DNA from: an uncultured Oscillospiraceae bacterium
Lineage (GTDB): Bacteria > Bacillota > Clostridia > Oscillospirales > Oscillospiraceae
NCBI GenBank assembly: GCA_934591745.1
Contig: CAKTPQ010000040.1
Coordinates: forward strand, 1 to 8,113
DNA: 8,113 nucleotides
Direction of reading: 5' to 3'
The number at the start of each line of letters is the position of its first letter. Positions within the stretch are counted from its first letter, which is position 1. The translations under genes and the position numbers were made by a program. Below are positions 1 to 5,210 of the stretch, one piece after another. Under the pieces are notes generated by a model that was not told the DNA's origin, ran no database searches, and was given only the letters and a program-made list of their open reading frames with translations.

Positions 1-231
1 ATGGCCGCGTGGTCCGGCGCCCTGAAAAAGCGGGGCGAGCTGGATGGCAGCGCCGCGCTGGTGCATTTTGCCGACTGCCTCTATCAGGCGGGGCTGGACG
101 TGTTCGAGGAGGGGTATCTCTCCGAGGATCTGGCCCCCCTGTGCGACCCGGCGGAGCTGAAGGAGATGCCGGACAACGACCGGCTCATCGCCCTGATCCG
201 CCGGCGTCTGGAGACGCTGCTGGCACAATGA
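1..231 (+). CDS. 3' end of an unrecognised protein gene (partial)
   Basis: An open frame runs from the first base to a TGA at 229-231, giving 76 residues. An ATG happens to sit at base 1, but no upstream sequence is available to show a ribosome-binding site, so this is most likely the C-terminal part of a longer protein. The segment is predicted mostly helical and acidic to neutral, with a basic C-terminal helix (RLIALIRRRLETLLAQ). I see no membrane segment, cysteine motif or catalytic signature, and I do not recognise the family. The coding call rests on the GC-rich third positions, the uninterrupted frame and the strong terminator hairpin that begins at the last base of the stop codon. It converges with the methyltransferase gene on the other strand, leaving 34 bases between the two stop codons. 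Confidence 0.6.
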   Translation: MAAWSGALKKRGELDGSAALVHFADCLYQAGLDVFEEGYLSEDLAPLCDPAELKEMPDNDRLIALIRRRLETLLAQ

Positions 232-271
232 TATAAAAGGACGGCGGGCAAAGCCCGCCGTCCTTTTATAT
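231..271. terminator. Bidirectional intrinsic terminator between convergent genes
   Basis: A perfect 19-bp inverted repeat (231-249 with 253-271) closes on a 3-base AAA loop. The stem core is GGACGGCGGGC/GCCCGCCGTCC, flanked by an A-run on the left and a T-run on the right, so it can terminate transcription from either side. It overlaps the stop codons of both flanking genes (229-231 plus and 266-268 minus), which means one hairpin serves both. Confidence 0.92.
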
Positions 272-856
272 CCGTTTCGTTCCCGCTACCTGATACATCC
301 GTTCATCAGACACGCACACGTCCACATCGCAGTACGGCGTCAGCAACGCCCGCAGCGCATCCTCGTGCATCAGCCCGTTGGACACGGGGTGCGCCGCGCC
401 GCTGTGGTGACTGTCGATGGCGGCCCGGCTCATGCCGTGGGCCACGGACAGCCGTCCGCCGGGCCGCACCAACGATGCCAGACGGGCCATGAGCCGCGCC
501 GGATCGGGAAAGTGGGGGAAGGCATTGTACACCATGACCACGTCGAATGTCTCCGGAAACGCTGTCTCCTCCACGTCGCCGCAGAGCACCTGCACCCGCG
601 GCTCACCGGTGAATTTTGCCGCCGCGATGCGCGCCATCTCCGGGGAGATGTCGATGCCCGTGACCGATGCGCCCCGCGCCAGATAGTCGGGGAACAGCAC
701 GCCGGTGCCGCAGGCCACATCCAGCACCCGCGTGCCGTCGCCCACACCCGCGTTGTCCAGTATGGCCTGGATCACCGGCTCGTGCCGCACCATCCCGGCG
801 TCCCAATCCGGTGCGCACCGGTCAAAAAACGCGATCACGTCCCGCTTGTCGATCAT
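266..856 (-). CDS. Class I SAM-dependent methyltransferase
   Basis: The product is 196 residues, a normal size for a minimal class I (Rossmann-fold) methyltransferase. The SAM-binding motif I is VLDVACGTG at residues 44-52. It is followed by the acidic end of strand 2 (GIDIS, D69), an acidic GDVEE around 93-97 expected to contact the adenine, a motif IV-like stretch FDVVMVYNAFPHFPD (104-118) and PGGRL (132-136). There is no signal peptide or membrane helix, so the enzyme should be cytosolic. The C-terminal third, which would carry substrate specificity, has a His-rich patch (DSHHSGAAH, about 148-156) that I cannot assign. The substrate is unknown and could be a small molecule, a quinone-like compound or a protein. 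The ATG at 856 is preceded by GGAGAGGGGG (864-873), and a sigma-A promoter lies at 883-911. It appears to be a single-gene transcript ending at the shared terminator. Confidence 0.9.
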   Translation of the reverse strand: MIDKRDVIAFFDRCAPDWDAGMVRHEPVIQAILDNAGVGDGTRVLDVACGTGVLFPDYLARGASVTGIDISPEMARIAAAKFTGEPRVQVLCGDVEETAFPETFDVVMVYNAFPHFPDPARLMARLASLVRPGGRLSVAHGMSRAAIDSHHSGAAHPVSNGLMHEDALRALLTPYCDVDVCVSDERMYQVAGTKRI

Positions 857-882
857 TCCCGCGCCCCCTCTCCGTTTTCTCT

Positions 883-911
883 ATCCTACACGGCGCCGTG
901 CCGCCGCGCAA
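883..911 (-). promoter_or_regulatory. Sigma-A promoter of the methyltransferase gene
   Basis: Read on the minus strand, this is TTGCGC (906-911), a 17-bp spacer, then TAGGAT (883-888). The spacer contains a perfect 12-bp palindrome CACGGCGCCGTG (889-900). The promoter begins 11 bases past the terminator of the preceding minus-strand gene, which supports independent transcription of the methyltransferase. Confidence 0.65.
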
Positions 912-921
912 CCCCCGCTGG

Positions 922-967
922 GGGATAAAAAGAGGCTGCACCCACCGGTGCAGCCTCTTTTTATCCC
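922..967. terminator. Intrinsic terminator downstream of the B3/B4-domain gene
   Basis: A perfect 21-bp stem (922-942 with 947-967) closes on a 4-base loop CACC. The core is GAGGCTGCACC/GGTGCAGCCTC, flanked by A5 on one side and T5 on the other. It starts immediately after the TAA stop of the minus-strand gene at 968-970. The symmetry would let it act in both directions, but only the minus strand has an obvious gene reading into it. Confidence 0.92.
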
Positions 968-1681
968 TTATTTGAAGAACTCGAACCGCGGCGCGTCCCT
1001 GGTGACGGTGCCTGTCTCGATCTCGATGCCGTCCCCGAAGTATTTGTGCAGCAGCGCCACCAGCTCATCGGCGGCGGCCTGCACCTCGGCGGCATTCACA
1101 TCGGAAAAGCCGTCGATGGGGAACAGAATGGCCTTTGTCTCCTCCGTGATCTTGCCCCGCTCCGACTGCCGCCATGTCCAGCGGCGGGTGCGGATCTCGC
1201 TGCCGGAGGCGTACACCGCTTCGCCCACGTCCGGCGTCTCCTCCTCGGTGCTGCCGAAGGGGATAAATGTGTCGCCCTCTCTGGCCAGCCGCACGTCCAG
1301 CCCCTCATCGATGGTGTCCAGATCGTGGGCGCCCATGGGCAGCCGGTGCTTGATGGACACGGCGTTGCCCAGATCCACGGCGGCGTTGATATGGGGGAAG
1401 CCCTTGCCCTTGGCGATGCGGGTCAGCAGCGCCTCAATGGAGCACAAAAACTTGTTGGGGTTGATGCCCAGCGCCGTAAACGCTGCACGGTAGGGGAGGA
1501 TGTCCTCCGTTTCCTTGGGCTTCTTCCCGGCGAAATACGTCTCGCAGGCGGCCACATTCTCCGCCAGCATCTGCTCCAGCTCCGGGATGTCGTGGGTGTT
1601 GTCCAGACCCCGCACAGCCACCGCGCCGAAGCAGGCATTGGGCAGCTTGTCAAAGAACTCCTTCGATACCTGATAATACAT
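968..1681 (-). CDS. Free-standing B3/B4 domain protein (COG3382-like)
   Basis: The 237-residue product matches the stand-alone B3/B4 family, which is related to the tRNA-binding and editing module of the phenylalanyl-tRNA synthetase beta subunit (PheT). Recognisable blocks are YRAAFTALGINPNKF (64-78), SIEALLTRIAKG (81-92), LPMGAHDLDTID (114-125), a VGEAVYASG turn (152-160) and TRRWTWRQSE (165-174). In PheT this fold hydrolyses Tyr-tRNA(Phe). Stand-alone members are suspected of handling mischarged tRNA or amino acids, but their role is not settled, so the function is inference. No membrane segment is present. A longer reading frame with a TTG at 1753 is excluded because that codon lies in the -35 box of the promoter. 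ATG 1681 has AAAGGAGG (1689-1696) 7 bases upstream. The gene has its own promoter and terminator and is therefore monocistronic. Confidence 0.88.
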   Translation of the reverse strand: MYYQVSKEFFDKLPNACFGAVAVRGLDNTHDIPELEQMLAENVAACETYFAGKKPKETEDILPYRAAFTALGINPNKFLCSIEALLTRIAKGKGFPHINAAVDLGNAVSIKHRLPMGAHDLDTIDEGLDVRLAREGDTFIPFGSTEEETPDVGEAVYASGSEIRTRRWTWRQSERGKITEETKAILFPIDGFSDVNAAEVQAAADELVALLHKYFGDGIEIETGTVTRDAPRFEFFK

Positions 1682-1724
1682 GGTGTTGCCTCCTTTTCTT
1701 CGGCCTTTCCTTTCTATGGCTGGC

Positions 1725-1753
1725 ATTATAGACCTCTTTCCGCCGTTTGCCAA
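1725..1753 (-). promoter_or_regulatory. Sigma-A promoter of the B3/B4-domain gene
   Basis: On the minus strand the elements are TTGGCA (1748-1753), a 17-bp spacer and a perfect TATAAT (1725-1730). Transcription should begin near 1718, leaving a leader of about 37 nt with the ribosome-binding site at 1689-1696. Just upstream of the -35 lies the AAATTT box (1758-1763) and a 14-bp palindrome (1760-1773). Confidence 0.85.
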
Positions 1754-1798
1754 GGGTAAATTTCCCGGGAAATATGGAAAATTTTTAGGATAATTATA

Positions 1799-1831
1799 GA
1801 GCGCCGCCTCCCATCGTGAGAGACGGCGCTC
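1799..1831 (-). terminator. Probable weak terminator after the purine permease gene
   Basis: GAGCGCCG (1799-1806) pairs perfectly with CGGCGCTC (1824-1831). After one mismatch, three more pairs extend the stem (1808-1810 with 1820-1822). It lies 22 bases past the permease stop codon on the minus strand. The tract following it in the transcript is only TATAATTAT, so the U-run is poor and termination may be incomplete. Confidence 0.5.
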
Positions 1832-1853
1832 GTATGCGTGTGAAATACGGTGC

Positions 1854-3284
1854 TTATACCACGGCGAAGAACTTCACCAGGAACAGTGCCGCGATGACGT
1901 AGGTCAGCACGGACACGTCCTTGGCCCGGCCGGAGAACACCTTGATGACGGTGTAGGAGATCATGGCGAGGCCGATGCCGTGGCCGATGGAGCCGGAGAT
2001 GGGCATGGCCAGCAGCATGATGAACACGGGCACCACCTGATCCAGGTCGTCGAAGTCCACATTCTTCAGGCCCTGCAGCATCAGGATGCCCACATAGATC
2101 AGGGCGGAGGAGGTGGCGGCGGCGGGGATGATGGCGGCCACCGGCGCGATGAACATGCAGGCCAGGAACATGAACGCGGCGGTCAGGCTGGTCAGACCGG
2201 TGCGGCCGCCGGCCTCCACGCCGGAGGCGGACTCCACGAACGTGGTGACGGTGGATGTGCCGCAGCAGGCGCCGGCTACGGTGCCCACGGCGTCGGACAG
2301 CAGGGCCTCCTTCATCTTGGGCATGTTGCCGTCCTTGTCGGTCATGCCGGCCCGGGACGCGGTGCCTACCAGCGTACCAATGGTGTCGAACATGTCAATC
2401 ATGCAGAACGTGATGATCAGGCTGACGGCGGTGAACCAGCCGATATTGAAGAAGTCGGCAAAGTCAAACTTGAACAGGGTCGTTTCCACCATGTCGTGGA
2501 ACGGGGGCAGGAAGGACGCGCCCTCCAGCGAGGCGAAGGGGTTCACCTGCAGGAACAGGAAGCTGCCCGCCCAGTAGATGACGGACGCGGCCAGCATGCC
2601 GATGAGCACGGCGGCCTTCACGCCTTTTTTGGCCAGCAGGATGATGATGAACAGGCCCACGAACATGGTCACGACGGTCAGCACCATGGTGCTGTACTCC
2701 TTGCCCATGTGGCCCTGGATGACGCTGGGGGTCATGGCGCCGAAAAAGTCCCGCAGGACGTAGAACGGGCTGGAGTAGCCGTTGCCCTCGGCGTAGATGC
2801 CCACATTGGAGCCAAGGCCGATGTTCATCAGCATCAGACCGATGGCGGGGCCGATGCCCAGCCGCACGCCCAGGGGGATGGCGTCAACGATCTTATCCCG
2901 GATATTGAACACGCTCAGCAGCAGAAACACGATGCCCTCCACCAGGATGATGCACAGCACCGCCTGGAAGGCGCTGGTGTAGTCGGTCTGCAGCATGGCG
3001 GCCACATTGCCGGCCACCACGGCGAAGAAGCTGTTCAGGCCCATACCGGGGGCCATGACAAAGGGCTTGTTGGCCAGGAAGGCCATGGTCACCGTGCCGA
3101 TGGCACTGGCGATGCAGGTGGCCAGAAACACGCCGTTCCAGAGGGGGGTGCCCACGGCGAAGTTGGTCAGCAGGTTGGGATTCAGGGCGATGATGTACGC
3201 CATGGTCATGAAGGTGGTCAGACCGGCCAGGATCTCCGTCTTGACGGTGGTGCCGTTCTCCTTCAGGTGGAAAATGCGCTCCAT
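1854..3284 (-). CDS. NCS2-family purine permease (AzgA/PbuG-type guanine/hypoxanthine transporter)
   Basis: This is a 476-residue polytopic inner-membrane protein, matching the usual length of AzgA-like NCS2 permeases, which import hypoxanthine, guanine or adenine using the proton gradient. Family signatures are present in order: TFMTMAYIIALNPNLL (24-39), APGMGLNSFFA (78-88), MIDMFDTIGTLVG (295-307) and the substrate-site block TTFVESASGVEAGGRTGLT (347-365). About a dozen hydrophobic segments span the protein. The open frame continues upstream to 3347, but ATG 3284 is preferred. It has AAGGAG (3296-3301) upstream, its product begins with the typical MERIFHLKENGTTVKTEILAG-like N-terminus, and the extension would fall in a basic, GC-rich leader at the promoter start site. 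A sigma-A promoter sits at 3356-3384. I looked for a purine riboswitch in the leader and did not see one. The exact base transported cannot be told from sequence. Confidence 0.93.
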   Translation of the reverse strand: MERIFHLKENGTTVKTEILAGLTTFMTMAYIIALNPNLLTNFAVGTPLWNGVFLATCIASAIGTVTMAFLANKPFVMAPGMGLNSFFAVVAGNVAAMLQTDYTSAFQAVLCIILVEGIVFLLLSVFNIRDKIVDAIPLGVRLGIGPAIGLMLMNIGLGSNVGIYAEGNGYSSPFYVLRDFFGAMTPSVIQGHMGKEYSTMVLTVVTMFVGLFIIILLAKKGVKAAVLIGMLAASVIYWAGSFLFLQVNPFASLEGASFLPPFHDMVETTLFKFDFADFFNIGWFTAVSLIITFCMIDMFDTIGTLVGTASRAGMTDKDGNMPKMKEALLSDAVGTVAGACCGTSTVTTFVESASGVEAGGRTGLTSLTAAFMFLACMFIAPVAAIIPAAATSSALIYVGILMLQGLKNVDFDDLDQVVPVFIMLLAMPISGSIGHGIGLAMISYTVIKVFSGRAKDVSVLTYVIAALFLVKFFAVV

Positions 3285-3321
3285 TGTGATAGACTCTCCT
3301 TTTTTGCGAATTCTCTTTCTT

Positions 3322-3351
3322 GCGGCGTTGTTCTGCGCCGCGTTCAACGCC
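3322..3351 (-). promoter_or_regulatory. Structured 5' leader of the permease mRNA, alternative hairpins
   Basis: Within the roughly 65-nt leader, GCGGCG (3322-3327) can pair with CGCCGC (3336-3341). Alternatively, GGCGTT (3324-3329) can pair with AACGCC (3346-3351). The two pairings share bases and exclude each other. Whether this regulates the gene is unknown, and no known riboswitch family is recognised. Confidence 0.3.
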
Positions 3352-3355
3352 CCTT

Positions 3356-3384
3356 ATCTTAACGCATTTTAACGGGAATCGCAA
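3356..3384 (-). promoter_or_regulatory. Sigma-A promoter of the purine permease gene
   Basis: On the minus strand the elements are TTGCGA (3379-3384), a 17-bp spacer and TAAGAT (3356-3361). The predicted start near 3349 gives a leader of about 65 nt before ATG 3284. An A-rich stretch (ACAAAAAG) sits just upstream of the -35. Confidence 0.7.
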
Positions 3385-3460
3385 GACTTTTTGTAAGCAT
3401 GGCTGACAAATTTTCAGATATCAGCCATAAGCTGCACGATTCTGTCGTCCTGCCGCAGAG

Positions 3461-3500
3461 CAAAAAAGAAAGACACGCAAAAGCGTGTCTTTCTTTTTTG
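3461..3500 (-). terminator. Intrinsic terminator of the tRNA-Pro gene
   Basis: A perfect 18-bp stem (3461-3478 with 3483-3500) closes on AAAA. The stem core is AGACACGC/GCGTGTCT, with A6 and T6 runs at its base, so it can function in either direction. In tRNA transcription order the stem begins inside the encoded CCA tail (base 3500), leaving almost no 3' trailer ahead of the hairpin. Confidence 0.92.
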
Positions 3501-3574
3501 GTCGGAGTGGCGGGACTTGAACCCGCGGCCTCTTGGTCCCGAACCAAGCGCGCTACCAGCTGCGCTACACCCCG
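3499..3574 (-). tRNA. tRNA-Pro, anticodon CGG, CCA encoded
   Basis: The 76-nt minus-strand sequence folds as a complete cloverleaf. The acceptor is CGGGGTG/CACTCCG with one G-U pair. The D arm is GCGC-AGCTGGTA-GCGC. The anticodon arm is CTTGG-TTCGGGA-CCAAG, giving anticodon CGG. The variable loop is AGGCC and the T arm is GCGGG-TTCAAGT-CCCGC. The discriminator is A and CCA is encoded in the DNA. C1-G72 and anticodon G35 G36 agree with proline identity. It reads CCG codons, which are common in this GC-rich region. A consensus promoter lies at 3586-3614 and a strong terminator follows at once, so the tRNA is transcribed alone. Confidence 0.97.
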
Positions 3575-3585
3575 TCAGCCGTTCC

Positions 3586-3614
3586 ATTATAGGCGCTATC
3601 GCGCCCGCTGTCAA
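3586..3614 (-). promoter_or_regulatory. Full-consensus sigma-A promoter of tRNA-Pro
   Basis: On the minus strand this is TTGACA (3609-3614), exactly 17 bp, then TATAAT (3586-3591), a perfect match to consensus. Transcription should begin near 3579, about 5 bases before the mature tRNA. An AAATTTTCC stretch (3615-3623) immediately precedes the -35 and may act as an UP-like element. Confidence 0.93.
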
Positions 3615-3647
3615 GGAAAATTTCCCACTGTTCCGTGGTTCTTCGGC

Positions 3648-3676
3648 GTCTATCGCCGGACAGGCGGGCATACACT
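3648..3676 (+). promoter_or_regulatory. Candidate sigma-E (sporulation, mother-cell) promoter of the M23-M50 pair
   Basis: The -10 box CATACACT (3669-3676) fits the sigma-E consensus CATACAnT fully. A 14-bp gap separates it from GTCTATC (3648-3654), which matches the -35 consensus (roughly KMATATT) at only four of seven positions. The predicted start near 3683 leaves a very short leader carrying the ribosome-binding site AGGGAGGTG (3685-3693). I see no convincing sigma-A promoter on this strand between 3575 and 3700. The call is supported by the downstream genes, whose B. subtilis counterparts are sigma-E dependent. Confidence 0.5.
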
Positions 3677-3700
3677 GTGCCGAAAGGGAGGTGCAGCCTC

Positions 3701-4558
3701 ATGTCCCAGCGTTCCACATCCCCGCCCGCCCGCCGTGCGGCCTACCGTGCACGCGTCCGCGCTGCCGTACAGCGCCGCAGCGGCCCGACCCCTCCGCCGC
3801 GCCGCGCCGCATCGAAGTCTGCGGTTCCGAAGCCCGTCTCGCCACAGGATAAGCGCCGCATGCTCCAGCTGCTGTTCAGCGGTATGGTGCTGGTGGTGGC
3901 CATTGCCGTCAAGCTCCTGATGCCCGACGTGCTGGACCGCTATCGCACCCGCCTGCTGGACCTGCTGGGCGCGGACACCGACTTCGTGGAGGTGTTCTCC
4001 GCCGCGGGCCGCGCCTTTTCGGAGGAGGGTGCCATCGGCGGCGCACTCAACGACGCCTATACCGCCGTGTTCGGCCCCTCCGTCCCGTCGGAGGCCCCTG
4101 CACAGACGGCGGTGTACACCCCGGACGTCCAGCCCGCCAACACCGACCTGCTCCAGCAGGTGCTGGGCTTCGCCTACGCCCCGCCGGTGGCGGGGCAGTT
4201 CTCCTCCGGCTTCGGCCTGCGCACCGACCCGCTGGCGGGGGGCAGCCGTTTCCACTACGGGCTGGACATCGCCGCGGAGGAGGGCGCGGTGGTGTCCGCC
4301 TTCGCCGCCGGCACCGTCACCGCCGTGGGGGAGAGCAGCGACCTGGGACGCTACGTCACTGTTTCCCACCCAAACGGCTACTCCACCCTGTATGCCCACT
4401 GCACCCGCATCACCGCCTCCGCCGGCCAGCAGGTGTCCTGCGGCGACCCTATCGCAGAGGTGGGGGAGACGGGCCGCGCCACCGGCCCCCACCTCCACTT
4501 CGAGCTGCACCACGGCAGCACCTACCTCAATCCTATCTACTATGTGTCGTTCCAGTGA
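3701..4558 (+). CDS. Membrane-anchored LytM/M23 peptidase-like protein, SpoIVFA-like
   Basis: The product has 285 residues. Residues 1-52 form a basic, Arg/Pro-rich cytosolic tail, about 54-74 (MLQLLFSGMVLVVAIAVKLL) is a single membrane helix, about 75-160 is a linker, and about 166-280 is a LytM/M23 domain. The metallopeptidase residues are all present: H185 and D189 (HYGLD), H233 (YAH), and H264 and H266 (GPHLHFE). This could therefore be an active cell-wall endopeptidase. The topology, size and direct overlap with an M50 protease match SpoIVFA, which in B. subtilis holds SpoIVFB inactive at the outer forespore membrane until SpoIVB cleaves it. That role is inferred from context. ATG 3701 was chosen for its AGGGAGGTG site at 3685-3693. 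The open frame extends to 3635 without any such signal. A sigma-E-like promoter lies upstream. Confidence 0.82.
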   Translation: MSQRSTSPPARRAAYRARVRAAVQRRSGPTPPPRRAASKSAVPKPVSPQDKRRMLQLLFSGMVLVVAIAVKLLMPDVLDRYRTRLLDLLGADTDFVEVFSAAGRAFSEEGAIGGALNDAYTAVFGPSVPSEAPAQTAVYTPDVQPANTDLLQQVLGFAYAPPVAGQFSSGFGLRTDPLAGGSRFHYGLDIAAEEGAVVSAFAAGTVTAVGESSDLGRYVTVSHPNGYSTLYAHCTRITASAGQQVSCGDPIAEVGETGRATGPHLHFELHHGSTYLNPIYYVSFQ

Positions 4559-5171
4559 TCTCACCGTCCGCGTCCGGCCCTCCGCGCTGCTGGCACCGGC
4601 GTTTTTTCTGCTGCTCACCGATACCCCCGCGCTGCTGGCAGCGCTGCTGCTGGCCGCGTTTCTTCACGAGCTGGCCCATTACGCCGTGCTGCGACTGTGC
4701 GGCGTCCGCACCGCCTGCTTTACCCTCACTGGTCTTGGCGCCTCGTTGTACGCCCCTGAGCTGCACCGCCTGTCCTACGGCGCGGAGCTGCTGAGCGCCG
4801 CCGCCGGCCCGCTGATGAACCTGCTTTTGTGGGTGCTGCTGAGCCTTACCGGGCGGGACGAGCTGTCCCTGTTCGCCGGTGCCCAGATGGTGCTGGGGGT
4901 GCTGAACCTGCTGCCCGTCCGTCCCATGGACGGCGGCCGTATCCTCTGGCTGCTCACCGCCTACCTGACGGAGCCGTATACCGCCGACCGGGTGGCCGCC
5001 GCCGTGGGACTGGCCGCGTCCTCGACCCTGTTTCTGCTGTGCCTCTGGCTGGTGACCATCACCGGCAGCGGCCTTTTTCTGCTGCTGGGCGCATTGTGGC
5101 TGGTATACCGCAGCCTGCCGGCGGAACTTTTTTTGCCCCGCCGCCTTGCCAAACCGCCGAAAAACAGGTAA
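4542..5171 (+). CDS. M50 intramembrane metalloprotease, SpoIVFB-like
   Basis: This 209-residue, strongly hydrophobic site-2-protease homologue has the zinc motif HELAH (42-46) in an N-terminal membrane segment. It also has a central AAGPLMN (87-93) loop and the third ligand in NLLPVRPMDGGR (122-133, D130). About five or six membrane segments are visible. Coupled to a LytM protein, it resembles SpoIVFB, which cuts the pro-sequence of pro-sigma-K within the mother-cell-derived membrane. B. subtilis SpoIVFB is longer and ends in a CBS domain that senses ATP. Here the chain ends about 20 residues after the last membrane helix, so no CBS domain is present. The only in-frame ATG before the zinc motif (4542) overlaps the upstream gene by 17 bases and lacks a clear Shine-Dalgarno site, which suggests translation by coupling. 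The open frame upstream of it is a shadow of the M23 gene. Confidence 0.85.
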   Translation: MCRSSDLTVRVRPSALLAPAFFLLLTDTPALLAALLLAAFLHELAHYAVLRLCGVRTACFTLTGLGASLYAPELHRLSYGAELLSAAAGPLMNLLLWVLLSLTGRDELSLFAGAQMVLGVLNLLPVRPMDGGRILWLLTAYLTEPYTADRVAAAVGLAASSTLFLLCLWLVTITGSGLFLLLGALWLVYRSLPAELFLPRRLAKPPKNR

Positions 5172-5174
5172 AAT
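5146..5174 (+). promoter_or_regulatory. Sigma-A promoter for the radical SAM gene pair
   Basis: The elements are TTGCCA (5146-5151), a 17-bp spacer and TAAAAT (5169-5174). The -10 box contains the TAA stop codon of the M50 gene. A start near 5181 would give a leader of about 30 nt with AAGGAG at 5198-5203. It would let the downstream genes be expressed in vegetative cells independently of the sporulation-type promoter upstream. Confidence 0.65.
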
Positions 5175-5210
5175 AAACTGTTACTGAAATACACCGCAAG
5201 GAGAATCACC

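Noticed and set aside
889..967. CRISPR-like or transposon-end repeats formed by the dense inverted repeats near 900-967
   Set aside because: They resolve into a promoter palindrome and one terminator hairpin. There are no repeated units, spacers, target-site duplications or transposase genes.
1793..1798. TATAAT on the minus strand as a second promoter for the B3/B4 gene
   Set aside because: At 17 bp upstream the sequence is TCTCAC, which is not a -35 element. The better promoter at 1725-1753 explains the gene.
1980..3362. Open frame of 460 codons on the plus strand opposite the permease gene
   Set aside because: Its composition is His/Gly/Gln-rich and low in complexity, and it lies exactly antisense to a confident NCS2 permease. 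It is a codon-bias shadow.
3285..3400. Purine riboswitch in front of the permease gene
   Set aside because: The leader after the predicted start is only about 65 nt and lacks the conserved three-way-junction and loop sequences of the purine aptamer.
3399..3920. Plus-strand open frame crossing the tRNA and terminator
   Set aside because: It passes through the tRNA-Pro gene and its terminator in antisense and has no coding support.
4029..4541. N-terminal extension of the M50 protease to 380 residues
   Set aside because: The extension is read out of frame through the LytM domain and gives a Pro/Ser/Arg-rich sequence with no family match. The protease begins at 4542.
5164..5185. AACAG/CTGTT hairpin between the M50 and radical SAM genes as a terminator
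   Set aside because: The stem has only five pairs, lacks a GC core and is not followed by a T-run.
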